Below are positions 43,666 through 52,919 of a stretch of 64,000 nucleotides of DNA, one piece after another. The notes under the pieces are model-generated. The model had not been told where the DNA came from, did no database searches, and saw only the letters and a program-made list of their open reading frames with translations. How positions within the stretch are numbered: position 1 is the first letter of the stretch; each line of letters begins with the position of its first letter. Origin of the DNA: an uncultured Alphaproteobacteria bacterium (GTDB lineage Bacteria; Pseudomonadota; Alphaproteobacteria; RF32; CAG-239); contig CAJUAK010000005.1 of NCBI GenBank assembly GCA_910584385.1, positions 1 to 64,000 of the forward strand. The letters run 5' to 3'. The translations under genes were made by a program, and so were the position numbers.

Positions 43666-43776
43666 TTGGTGCGGCTAAAATTATATAAGAGCTATCTAAT
43701 ATTATCCCCTGTTCATTTTTAATGCTCTTTTGTAGAATATGTTATGTATTTAACAATCATTCAAAGGAGGCATGCG

Positions 43777-43956
43777 ATGCTTGATAATGATGAATATTTG
43801 CAAGAAACAAAGATGATAACCGATTGTTTTTACGACTTGCTCTCTAAACTGAAAAAACGCAAATATGTAAATGCCACATATTTTCTTGATGTGGCATTTC
43901 TTGCATATAATCAGGATGTGGACAGAGAATTGCAGCATATGAAAGCATATGAATAA
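43777..43956 (+). CDS. small hypothetical protein
   Basis: A 59-residue acidic N-terminus, basic middle protein (MLDNDEYLQETKMITDCFYD onward) with one probable helix bundle; no family recognised. AAAGGAGG lies 7 nt before ATG 43777, which is far better than the upstream in-frame start at 43744. It lies 74 bp before an XRE regulator and may be co-expressed with it. Confidence 0.55.
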   Translation: MLDNDEYLQETKMITDCFYDLLSKLKKRKYVNATYFLDVAFLAYNQDVDRELQHMKAYE

Positions 43957-44030
43957 GATTTCATTCTTGTCCTCTTCTTATGAATTTTGGTTCATGGATA
44001 AACAATTTGTTTCATGGTATAAGGCGTATT

Positions 44031-44378
44031 ATGGAAGAAAATATTAAAAAATATCTAGGCCTTAAAGTCCGGTCTCTTCGGGAAACAGCCCAAATTACAC
44101 AAGAAGAGCTTGCTAATTTTTGCGATGTCAGCTGGCGGACAATATCTAATTTGGAACGGGGGTTGGTGGTTCCGGATCTGCTGATGATATATAAGATATC
44201 CCAACGTTTTAATGTCGGCGTGGATGAATTGCTTAATGTCAAAGCGCAGCCTAGAAAATCACTTTCGCGCATTTCTGCGGAAAACCAATTAATAGAACGT
44301 ATTCGCACAATGGATGACCATATGCTTGATTTTGTTGTTGACCAGCTCAATGTGGTTATTAAACATTTTAAGGAATAA
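44031..44378 (+). CDS. XRE family HTH regulator
   Basis: A 115-residue repressor-like protein. Residues 4-64 form the HTH (YLGLKVRSLRETAQITQEELANFCDVSWRTISNLERGLVVPDLLMIYKISQRFNV), followed by a short helical C-terminus. ATG 44031 opens exactly at the domain. It lies 6 bp before a LysR gene on the same strand; the target is unknown. Confidence 0.85.
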   Translation: MEENIKKYLGLKVRSLRETAQITQEELANFCDVSWRTISNLERGLVVPDLLMIYKISQRFNVGVDELLNVKAQPRKSLSRISAENQLIERIRTMDDHMLDFVVDQLNVVIKHFKE

Positions 44379-44384
44379 TAGATA

Positions 44385-45266
44385 ATGAGAATTGGCGATA
44401 AAATTATCCTGTTGCGGAAAATTTTAAGCTTTGCTGCGGTTGCCAAAGAGGGGACTGTCAGCGTTGCCGCTGAAAAAAACGGCATGAAACAGTCAAACTT
44501 GTCTGGTTATGTTGCTGATTTGGAAGAAAAGGTTAATGCCAAGCTGTTTGAACGCGGCGACAGGCGTATGATTTTGACAGATGCCGGAAAAGACATTTAT
44601 GAAATAAGCTGCGGCATAGAAAAAGCCCTTTACAAAATTGACAGCTATTCCCATCAGGAGCATCATGTTTCGGGCGCAATCAGATTATGGACAAGCGACG
44701 GCTTGGCGGCCGGTTATCTTTCTGCGTGCCTTCCCGGGTTTTACAGCCAGTATCCTGATGTGAAAATAGAAATTATCTGTTCGATTAAAGCGCCGGAAAT
44801 TTTATATGATGCGGATTTAGCCGTCGTTTATGAGCAGCCGCGCCATCCGGAAGCCGTTGTCCTATTTAAACATAACCTTAAATTTGGTTTGTTTGCCTCT
44901 ATGGAATATTTATCCAGCTTTGGTTATCCCAAAGATGTGCAGGATATTCAAAAGCATCACAGGCTGTGCGTCAGGTCAAATTATAAGGATGTGTGGGAAG
45001 AGTGGCGGGCATTTGTCGAAGGGGCTGAAAATGTGGCCGCGGAAACAAACTCGTCTTCCATGCTTATGCAATTGACAAAAGATGGCATTGGCATTGCGCT
45101 TCATCCGCTCAGCATTGGCTTAAAAGAAAAAAATCTGGTCTATCTTGAAAAAATAAAATTTGGCGTTTCACATCCGTTTTGGATTATTTCTCATAAAGAT
45201 GTGAAGGACCAAAAGAAAATCAGGGCGCTGATTAATTATATCAGGAAAGCAACTGCAGGATTATAA
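44385..45266 (+). CDS. LysR family transcriptional regulator
   Basis: A 293-residue regulator. The N-terminal winged HTH (ILSFAAVAKEGTVSVAAEKNGMKQSNLSGYVADLEEKVNAKLFERG) is followed by the two-lobed effector-binding domain (GAIRLWTSDGLAAGYLSACLPGF). It is full length. Its 3' end overlaps a second, shorter LysR-like gene on the opposite strand by 26 bp. Confidence 0.88.
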   Translation: MRIGDKIILLRKILSFAAVAKEGTVSVAAEKNGMKQSNLSGYVADLEEKVNAKLFERGDRRMILTDAGKDIYEISCGIEKALYKIDSYSHQEHHVSGAIRLWTSDGLAAGYLSACLPGFYSQYPDVKIEIICSIKAPEILYDADLAVVYEQPRHPEAVVLFKHNLKFGLFASMEYLSSFGYPKDVQDIQKHHRLCVRSNYKDVWEEWRAFVEGAENVAAETNSSSMLMQLTKDGIGIALHPLSIGLKEKNLVYLEKIKFGVSHPFWIISHKDVKDQKKIRALINYIRKATAGL

Positions 45267-45792
45267 AATCGTAAAACAATACAGCCTCCGGGTTATCCAT
45301 TTTGCAGGTAATCCATAATTTCTGAGAGATGTTTCCGGGCGTTTGCAGACAGGTATATTCACATTCCCAGGCGGGCTCTTCGCTTAGGATGGCAAGATGT
45401 GCTTCTTGCGGCGTGGCGCAAGGGAGAAGCTGCCATTGGGGATGCTGCCGCTGAAAATCTTCCAGTGAGTTTAAAATGATGCCGGGAGAAGCATGATATC
45501 TTAAGCAAATGTTAGGGGAAATTTTAATAAACTTTTCTAATTCTTCAATTTTTTGTTCCAAGCTTAAAACAAGCCCTGCAATTTTAAATCCGTAATTTGT
45601 CGGGCGTACGCCTTTATTTCCCCTTTGAAGCAGGGGGATTTTTGCAGCAGTTTCAAATTCGGAGATTATGCGGCTGAGGTTTCCGGGTTTTATGCCGTTT
45701 TTTTGCGCAGCTTTGGAAATTTTTCCTTCTTTTATAACCTCGTTAAAGTAAAGCGCTGCTTTGAGTAAAGCAATTTTTTGCTTTGTGTTCAT
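45241..45792 (-). CDS. short LysR-like HTH protein
   Basis: A 183-residue protein with a LysR-type HTH (ALYFNEVIKEGKISKAAQKNGIKPGNLSRIISEFETAAKIPLLQRG) similar in wording to that of the 44385 gene. The second half is only about 100 residues, less than half of a normal effector domain, so it is either a shortened paralogue or a decaying gene. The frame is intact. It is convergent with the full-length LysR. Confidence 0.72.
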   Translation of the reverse strand: MNTKQKIALLKAALYFNEVIKEGKISKAAQKNGIKPGNLSRIISEFETAAKIPLLQRGNKGVRPTNYGFKIAGLVLSLEQKIEELEKFIKISPNICLRYHASPGIILNSLEDFQRQHPQWQLLPCATPQEAHLAILSEEPAWECEYTCLQTPGNISQKLWITCKMDNPEAVLFYDFIILQLLS

Positions 45793-45887
45793 TTTTTAAA
45801 ATCTTCTTTTGTTGTGTCTCAAAATATATAGTTCTTTATAAAATTAGTATATTTTAATAAACCCCGAGTCAATACTATAATGAAACT

Positions 45888-46472
45888 ATGAAACAAGAAC
45901 CTGTTGAAATAGTTGTAGCACAAAACCAGACGGACTTTGACGGCATGATGAAAGTCCGCCGCCAGGTCTTTGTCGATGAGCAGGGAATTCCGGAAAATCA
46001 GGAATTTGACGGCAACGACTTTGGCGCTACGCATATTTTGGCAAAGGCTGGCGGAAATGTTATCGGCGCCATGCGCATCCGTTATTTTTCCGATTTTGTG
46101 AAATTTGAAAGAATGGCTGTCCTTAAGCCATATCGCAAAAGCGACGTTTCAGACAAGATTATGAACAAAGGCTTTGATTTTGTTTCTAAGAAAGGCTATC
46201 AGAAAGTTTATGGCGTTTGTAAAAAAGAATTGCTGCACAGATGGCAGGAATGCGGCTATGCGGTTATTCCCGGCGCGCCGGTTTTACAGCATAATGGCAT
46301 GCAGCTCATACCGATTATGCGGGATCTTCCTAAGAATCCCAAAGCTTTGACTATCCATTCCCATCCCGAACTGTTAACCGCTAAAGAAGATTGCTGGGAC
46401 AGCGTTATATTGCCGCAAGATAAGATTTTGCTTATGGCTGCAAAAATTAAAGAAAAGATTTCCAAACAATAA
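45888..46472 (+). CDS. GNAT family acetyltransferase
   Basis: A 194-residue N-acetyltransferase-like protein: MMKVRRQVFVDEQGIPENQEFDGNDFGATHILA, IGAMRIRYFSDFVKFERMAVLKPYRKSDVSDKIM (acetyl-CoA region) and WQECGYAVIPGAPV. The first part also resembles autoinducer-synthase-like GNATs, but the catalytic pattern is not decisive. There is no strong Shine-Dalgarno. Confidence 0.78.
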   Translation: MKQEPVEIVVAQNQTDFDGMMKVRRQVFVDEQGIPENQEFDGNDFGATHILAKAGGNVIGAMRIRYFSDFVKFERMAVLKPYRKSDVSDKIMNKGFDFVSKKGYQKVYGVCKKELLHRWQECGYAVIPGAPVLQHNGMQLIPIMRDLPKNPKALTIHSHPELLTAKEDCWDSVILPQDKILLMAAKIKEKISKQ

Positions 46473-46533
46473 TAAAGCTCTTGAAAATTAATGTTTTTCC
46501 TTTTAGGCTTAGCCGAAATGAAAGGTTTTTGCA

Positions 46534-47079
46534 ATGGATAAAAAACTGCTGCTGTTGTCTTGCTGTGCGCCTTGTTCTTGTGCGGTTATTGAAAAACTTG
46601 CCCGGGAAAACAGGGATTTTTGTGTCGTGTTTTATAATCCGAACATCCGCCCTTTTGCGGAGTATCAAAAAAGGATGGCGGAAAATAAGCGCGTTTGTGA
46701 AAAATATAATGTCCCTTTTATAGAATTGGAATATGACAATAATCTTTGGTGTGAGGCGGTGAAAGGCCTGGAAAATGAGCCGGAACGCGGAAAACGCTGC
46801 AGCATCTGTTTTTATTTGCGCCTGAAGCGGGTTATGCAATGGGGCAGGGAAAACGGTTTTGACGAGGTCGGCTCCGTTTTAGGCGTATCGCGTTATAAAA
46901 ATCTGGCGCAGGTTAATGAAGCCGCTTATAAAGCCGCGCAGGAAACAGGCATTCCTTATGTCGAAATAGAAGGGCGGAAGGGCGGAATGCAGGAACGCCG
47001 CCAGCAGCTGATTTCAGAATTGGGGCTTTACAGCCAGGATTATTGCGGGTGCAAGCCGAGGAACATGAATAATGATTAA
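46534..47079 (+). CDS. queH: epoxyqueuosine reductase QueH
   Basis: A 181-residue enzyme for the last step of queuosine tRNA modification, the non-homologous replacement of QueG. LLLSCCAPCSCAVIEKL gives the N-terminal Cys set (10, 11, 14, 16), CSICFYLRLKR the second pair, and DYCGCKPRN the C-terminal Cys. AAAGG lies 9 nt before the ATG. It overlaps the following GNAT gene by 8 bp. Confidence 0.92.
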   Translation: MDKKLLLLSCCAPCSCAVIEKLARENRDFCVVFYNPNIRPFAEYQKRMAENKRVCEKYNVPFIELEYDNNLWCEAVKGLENEPERGKRCSICFYLRLKRVMQWGRENGFDEVGSVLGVSRYKNLAQVNEAAYKAAQETGIPYVEIEGRKGGMQERRQQLISELGLYSQDYCGCKPRNMNND

Positions 47080-47632
47080 CCAAAAAGATTTTGAACTTCC
47101 AAAAACGCTTATCGGCGAAAAGGTTGTTTTAACGCGCCGGGAAGCTTGCCATAACAGCGATTTGTGGCGTTTAATTGATGGTTCGCGCGATTTCTTGCGC
47201 CCTTGGCTTTCTTGGGTTGATAAAACGAAATCCATCGGCGATGTCGCTTTTATTACGGAACTGTTTTTGGAAAACTGGAACAAGCATGACAGTTTTGAGT
47301 ATGTGTTTTTAAATAAAGATACCGGGCGTCTGGTTGGCGCAGGCGGCGTAAACCGTTTGGATTTTCGCAATCATATTGCAGAATTTGGCTATTACCGCGA
47401 TAAGGATGCCGGCGGCAGGGGATATGTTTCTGAATTTGTAAAACTGCTTGAGCCGGAATTGATAAAGAGAGGGATACACCGCCTTGAAATTCGGGCGGAT
47501 GTTGAAAATACGCCATCGCAGAAAGTTGCGCAGAGGTGCGGCTATGTTTTGGAGGCGAAGCATATTGAGGCTATTTTTGATGGCGAAAAATACAAAGACG
47601 AATTTCGTTTTGTGAAATTAAGCGGAGAATGA
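47072..47632 (+). CDS. RimJ/RimL-type acetyltransferase
   Basis: A 186-residue GNAT with LPKTLIGEKVVLTRREA at the N-terminus, LVGAGGVNRLDFRNHIAEFGYY, GYVSEFVKLLEPELIKRGIHRLEIRADVENTPSQKVAQRCGYVLEA, typical of ribosomal-protein or aminoglycoside-type acetyltransferases. It is translationally coupled to queH and followed by rnhB 1 bp later. Confidence 0.88.
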   Translation: MINQKDFELPKTLIGEKVVLTRREACHNSDLWRLIDGSRDFLRPWLSWVDKTKSIGDVAFITELFLENWNKHDSFEYVFLNKDTGRLVGAGGVNRLDFRNHIAEFGYYRDKDAGGRGYVSEFVKLLEPELIKRGIHRLEIRADVENTPSQKVAQRCGYVLEAKHIEAIFDGEKYKDEFRFVKLSGE

Positions 47633-47633
47633 A

Positions 47634-48257
47634 ATGCCGGATTTTTTATATGAGAAACAATTTTCAGGAATGGTTGCCGGAATCGATGAAGCCGGGCGCG
47701 GCCCGTGGGCTGGTCCGGTTGCTGCCGGGGCTGTTGTTTTTTTGAATGAAAATATCCATCCTGATTTGTTATCGGGACTGGATGATTCTAAAAAACTTTC
47801 AGCCAAAAAAAGGGAAAAGCTATATAACTTACTGATTGAAGAGGAAGAAAAGGGAAACTTAAGCTGCGGATTGGGATGGGCAAGCGCCAGGGAAATTGAT
47901 GAATTTAACATTCTGCAGGCAACTTTTTTGGCAATGCGGCGCGCGGCGGAAAATCTTAAAGTAAAACCTGAGGCCGCTTTGATAGACGGAAACCGCGAAC
48001 CTAAAAATTTTATTTGTCCGTGTAGAACCTTAATAAAGGGGGACAGTTTGTCTTTGTCTGTTTCTGCGGCATCTATTATTGCCAAAGTTTCAAGAGATAA
48101 GCTGATGTGTGCGTTAGCGCAAAAATATCCTTACTATGGATTTGAAAAAAATGCCGGCTATGGGACGGCTTTGCATATTGAAGGATTGAAAAAATACGGT
48201 GTCTGCGAAGAACACCGTAAATCTTACAAACCTATTCAGGCTTTTTTGCAGGCTTAG
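47634..48257 (+). CDS. rnhB: ribonuclease HII
   Basis: A 207-residue RNase HII that removes ribonucleotides from DNA. Catalytic residues appear in GIDEAGRGPWAGPV (Asp-Glu), AALIDGNREP and SIIAKVSRDKLM. The start follows the previous stop by 1 nt. rnhB next to ccrM is an arrangement known from alphaproteobacteria; here one small orphan gene lies between. Confidence 0.95.
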   Translation: MPDFLYEKQFSGMVAGIDEAGRGPWAGPVAAGAVVFLNENIHPDLLSGLDDSKKLSAKKREKLYNLLIEEEEKGNLSCGLGWASAREIDEFNILQATFLAMRRAAENLKVKPEAALIDGNREPKNFICPCRTLIKGDSLSLSVSAASIIAKVSRDKLMCALAQKYPYYGFEKNAGYGTALHIEGLKKYGVCEEHRKSYKPIQAFLQA

Positions 48258-48351
48258 GCTTAATAATATCCTTTAAATAGAGGAAAAGATTTTATTGACA
48301 AAAAAACTGTTTCCTATACACTTTTACCATAAACTTTATAAAATATAAATT

Positions 48352-48876
48352 ATGGAAAAAGATTATTATCAAAGAATGTGTTGGGCAAACACGGCAATGT
48401 CGGAAGGGAAGCTTCTGAACGCTTTTGTTTTGGCAAACAATTGTCTAGCCTCCAGGCTTTACAGCCTTTTGTGCGGCATTTTAGAGTGGAAAGATGAGAC
48501 GACCTCCGAGGACTGGCAGGATTCAGAGAAAGCATTGCTGCTTTCTTGGCGGGCCATGCTGGCGGGATATGCGGAATTTCTCCGCCTGCTTAAAGAGCCG
48601 CTGATGGAGCCTGAGCTCTTAAATCAAGCGCCGTTGGTCTTTTTGCAGAATCTGGAGCTGGCTTTGGATATCTATCCGAATGTCAAGGGAATGCATGATG
48701 ACTTTCATGTGCTTGCACGGCAAGTCTATGACGCATATCACCCTTATTTTGACGAAGGGTATGCTGAAGCCTATCAAAGCGTGTTGTCCCGCTTAAGCGA
48801 AAGAGATTCCGGGCAGCAAGGCAATGGCGGCACGGACGGAATGTTTCCCGGTGGTTATTCTTTCATGCTGAATTAA
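48352..48876 (+). CDS. orphan 174-residue protein
   Basis: An unrecognised helical protein with TPR-like spacing (MCWANTAMSEGKLLNAFVLANNCLASRLYSLLCG, EKALLLSWRAMLAGYAEFLRLL) and a glycine-rich disordered end (GQQGNGGTDGMFPGGYSFMLN). Its leader is AT-rich with no Shine-Dalgarno and it has its own terminator. It splits the usual rnhB-ccrM neighbourhood and so is likely an insertion into conserved synteny. Confidence 0.65.
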   Translation: MEKDYYQRMCWANTAMSEGKLLNAFVLANNCLASRLYSLLCGILEWKDETTSEDWQDSEKALLLSWRAMLAGYAEFLRLLKEPLMEPELLNQAPLVFLQNLELALDIYPNVKGMHDDFHVLARQVYDAYHPYFDEGYAEAYQSVLSRLSERDSGQQGNGGTDGMFPGGYSFMLN

Positions 48877-48883
48877 ACTTCTT

Positions 48884-48918
48884 AAAAATGCAGTTTCTTT
48901 GAGACTGCATTTTTTTTG
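48884..48918 (+). terminator. terminator of the 48352 gene
   Basis: A stem of about 14 bp with one wobble (from 48884 to 48897 pairing back to 48914) and a long T run. Confidence 0.85.
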
Positions 48919-48954
48919 ATTCGCCGTTAATAAATTTATAACCATCTATGATTC
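48918..48954 (+). promoter_or_regulatory. ccrM upstream region: two GANTC sites and a CtrA-like box
   Basis: GATTC occurs at 48918-48922 and 48950-48954, both GANTC, the target of the enzyme encoded downstream. Between them TTAA-N7-ATAA (48927-48941) is one base off the CtrA consensus TTAA-N7-TTAA. Confidence 0.5.
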
Positions 48955-48990
48955 ATACTGGTTTCATTGGAAACAAACCCTGCAGAATAG

Positions 48991-50094
<1,104 letters not shown>

Positions 50095-50169
50095 AAAAAT
50101 TTATTGCGGTCTTGCCTTTTATGGAGTATAACCAAAAAAATTAAACTGATGCAGATTGATATTTAAAGA

Positions 50170-51264
50170 ATGAATGCCTGGCAAAAAAAATATAATAAGA
50201 ATGATGCCAAATCCGGTTTTCCGCATAAGGTTGAACCGCAGAATTATGCTGCCATAGATTTAGGCACAAATTCTTGCCGCCTGGTGATTGCGACGCCGAC
50301 GCCTACATCTTTCAGGATTGTTGAAACTTTTTCTAAAATTACCCGCCTCGGCGAAGGCATTATTCAGGATAATGAATTGTCAAAAGCTGCGATTAAGCGG
50401 ACAATTGCCGCTTTAAAGGTTTGTTCGGGCGTGCTTGAAGAATATGCGCCGATTTGCCGTTCGCGCTATGTGGCCACTGCCGCTTGCCGCCGGGCTAAAA
50501 ATTGCGATGTCTTTTTAGAAGCCGTCAAAAGGGAAACCGGGCTGAATATTGAGATTATCTCTTCCAAAGAAGAAGCGCGCCTGGCTGTCGTCGGCTGCGT
50601 CCCTCTGCTGAACAGGCACATTAAGCGTACTTTGGTTTTTGATATCGGCGGCGGTTCGACGGAGATTTCTCTTGCGCGGGTTACCAACAGCGGCAAGACC
50701 TTTATTGAAGGCTTTGTTTCCCTTCCTTACGGGGTGGTAACGATTTCAGAGGCTTTCCCGTCAGAAGATTTAACTTCCCTTGCTTATGATACGATTATCG
50801 AACGGACGCATAAAATTTTGGCGGAATTAGAAGATAAATATCATATTTGTGATGAAATCCGCCGGCAGGAAATACAGGTTATAGGCACTTCAGGGACTGC
50901 AACGGTTTTGGGGGCCGTGCATTTAAACCTTCCCCATTATAACCGCTCGGCCGTTGACGGGCTTTCCATCTGCCGCCAAGATATCGAACGCACCGTTAAA
51001 AAAATTAAGCAGATGGGGGAGAGTGGGCGCAAAAAGCATCCCTGCATCGGCGTGCAAAAGGCTGATTTGACAATGGCAGGCTGCGCCATTATTGAGGCGA
51101 TTTGCTCATTTTGGCCTATTTCTGAAATTACGATTGCCGACAGAGGCATCCGCGAAGGAATTTTGTTGGATTTGATGCATAATAAAAACGGCAAAAACAA
51201 TTTTCCGCGCAAGCGCCGTTCCCGTTATCCTTTTAATAAAAACCGGAGGAAAGAACATGAATGA
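50170..51264 (+). CDS. Ppx/GppA family phosphatase, first copy
   Basis: A 364-residue ASKHA-fold exopolyphosphatase/pppGpp phosphatase. AAIDLGTNSCRLVIATP (phosphate loop 1), RLGEGIIQDNELSKAA, STAACRRAKN-like ATAACRRAKN, and VFDIGGGSTEISL (loop 2) are all intact. It ends in a basic tail (RKRRSRYPFNKNRRKEHE). It overlaps the second copy by 8 bp. Polyphosphate or pppGpp are the known substrates. Confidence 0.9.
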   Translation: MNAWQKKYNKNDAKSGFPHKVEPQNYAAIDLGTNSCRLVIATPTPTSFRIVETFSKITRLGEGIIQDNELSKAAIKRTIAALKVCSGVLEEYAPICRSRYVATAACRRAKNCDVFLEAVKRETGLNIEIISSKEEARLAVVGCVPLLNRHIKRTLVFDIGGGSTEISLARVTNSGKTFIEGFVSLPYGVVTISEAFPSEDLTSLAYDTIIERTHKILAELEDKYHICDEIRRQEIQVIGTSGTATVLGAVHLNLPHYNRSAVDGLSICRQDIERTVKKIKQMGESGRKKHPCIGVQKADLTMAGCAIIEAICSFWPISEITIADRGIREGILLDLMHNKNGKNNFPRKRRSRYPFNKNRRKEHE

Positions 51265-52219
51265 TGATAAATGTTTTGCAGCAATAGACCTGGGGTCTAA
51301 TTCATGCCGGATGGTTGTTTCCAAAGAAGACGGCACTTATTTGTATAACGAAGCTTTTTCGCCGCGTATGGGTGCGGGATTGCACAAGGACTTGACTTTT
51401 ACCGAAGAAACGATTAACCGCGGGTTAGGGTGCCTGGTCGCTTTTCGGGAAAAGCTGCGCGAATATAATATTGTGCAGCTGCGTGCCATTGCAACAGCGG
51501 CTTGCCGCATGGCAAAAAATGCAACGGAATTTGTAGCCTTGGTTTATGAAACGACAGGAATCCGCCTGGAGATTATTGACGCTTATGAGGAGGCGCGCTT
51601 GAATCTGAAAGGCGCTTTGATGAATGTCCGGGGAAAAGGCAAATATGTTATCTTATATGACTTGGGCGGCGCTTCTACGGAAATTACCTTGGCAACCAAT
51701 GAAGAGAAATCTCAAATATTATATACGGTTTCCATCCCTTGGGGAGCAAGAAACGCTTCGGAAGTTTTTAATTTGGAAGAACCCAACAGTGAAGGCGCTG
51801 AAAAACTGGCACATGAAATTAAGCGCTGGGTTCAGGGGTTTGTGCTTAATGCAAACCTTGAGGCATATCGGAAAGATGCATGCTTTGAGGCGACTTCAAG
51901 CACGCCGCTGCGCCTGGCGTCAATGGCTAAGAAGTTTTCCAAGTATGACCGGGATAAAGCAGACGGCGTTACTGTTAAGACAAAGGATTTGGATGCCGTT
52001 ATTGCCAAGATTATGAAAATGAGCCGTCAGCAAATGGAAGAAAGCCCGTATATCGGCGCAAAGCGTTCTTATATTTTCCGGGCGGCGGCAGTTATTTTCC
52101 AGACAATATACCAGGGTTTGAATGCGCCGGAAATTACAGCTTCCCTTAAAAGTGCAAAAGATGGGATTATTGAGGAATTGATTATGGCTTACCGGAAAAC
52201 GGAGCAGGATAATGGTTAA
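51257..52219 (+). CDS. Ppx/GppA family phosphatase-like, second copy
   Basis: A 320-residue paralogue of the preceding gene: AAIDLGSNSCRMVVSKE, IATAACRMAKNATEF and ILYDLGGASTEITLA. Loop 2 reads LGGAST instead of the usual GGGST, which could alter phosphate binding. CGGAGG precedes the ATG. It overlaps rlmE by 8 bp. Confidence 0.88.
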   Translation: MNDDKCFAAIDLGSNSCRMVVSKEDGTYLYNEAFSPRMGAGLHKDLTFTEETINRGLGCLVAFREKLREYNIVQLRAIATAACRMAKNATEFVALVYETTGIRLEIIDAYEEARLNLKGALMNVRGKGKYVILYDLGGASTEITLATNEEKSQILYTVSIPWGARNASEVFNLEEPNSEGAEKLAHEIKRWVQGFVLNANLEAYRKDACFEATSSTPLRLASMAKKFSKYDRDKADGVTVKTKDLDAVIAKIMKMSRQQMEESPYIGAKRSYIFRAAAVIFQTIYQGLNAPEITASLKSAKDGIIEELIMAYRKTEQDNG

Positions 52220-52910
52220 GCTTACGGAATCTGCTAAGCAGGTCAGGGGGCGGCATTCGCTGGCTGTGCGGGTCAAAACGTCAAAATACCGCAAAAAGTC
52301 TTCTAACCGATGGCTGGAAAGGCAATTAAACGATCCTTACGTGGCGGAAGCCAAACGTGTCGGGTATCGTTCGCGTGCGGCATTTAAACTTATTCAGCTG
52401 GATGAAAAATATAAATTTTTGGGCAAAGGGAAAACAATTGTCGATTTAGGCTGTGCTCCGGGCGGCTGGACGCAGATTGCCGTATTCCGCAATAAAGGCA
52501 GCGGGCAGGTGGTCGGCATGGACATCTTGGAAACAGAGCCGATTAACGGTGCAACTTTGATTTGCCAGGATTTTACGGAAAGTGATGCTCCTGATAAGTT
52601 AAAAGCATTGCTTAATGGTCCGGCGGATGTCGTGATGAGCGATATGGCGGCAAATACGACAGGGCACCAGCAGACAGACCATTTGCGCACAATTGCCTTA
52701 GTTGAGCTGGCTTATGATTTTGCCAAGGAGGTTTTGGCCGAAGGCGGTATTTTTATTGCCAAAGTTTTTCAAGGCGGCGCAGAAGGGGAATTGCTGGCGG
52801 ACGTGAAAAGGAATTTTGAAAAAGTATCTCATTATAAGCCCGATGCCAGCCGTCAGGGAAGCCCGGAAACATATTTGGTTGCACAGGGCTATAAAGGCAA
52901 AAAAGATTAA
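52212..52910 (+). CDS. rlmE: 23S rRNA 2'-O-methyltransferase RlmE
   Basis: A 232-residue RrmJ/FtsJ methyltransferase that modifies the ribosomal A-loop. The catalytic K-D-K-E set is visible: Lys in SRAAFKLIQLDEKY, AdoMet loop DLGCAPGGWTQ, Asp in VMSDMAANTTGHQQTD, Lys in IFIAKVFQGG, Glu in GSPETYLVAQGYK. The N-terminal 50 residues are an extra basic extension. A gppA-rlmE neighbourhood is common in alphaproteobacteria. Confidence 0.95.
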   Translation: MVKLTESAKQVRGRHSLAVRVKTSKYRKKSSNRWLERQLNDPYVAEAKRVGYRSRAAFKLIQLDEKYKFLGKGKTIVDLGCAPGGWTQIAVFRNKGSGQVVGMDILETEPINGATLICQDFTESDAPDKLKALLNGPADVVMSDMAANTTGHQQTDHLRTIALVELAYDFAKEVLAEGGIFIAKVFQGGAEGELLADVKRNFEKVSHYKPDASRQGSPETYLVAQGYKGKKD

Positions 52911-52919
52911 GGATAATCA

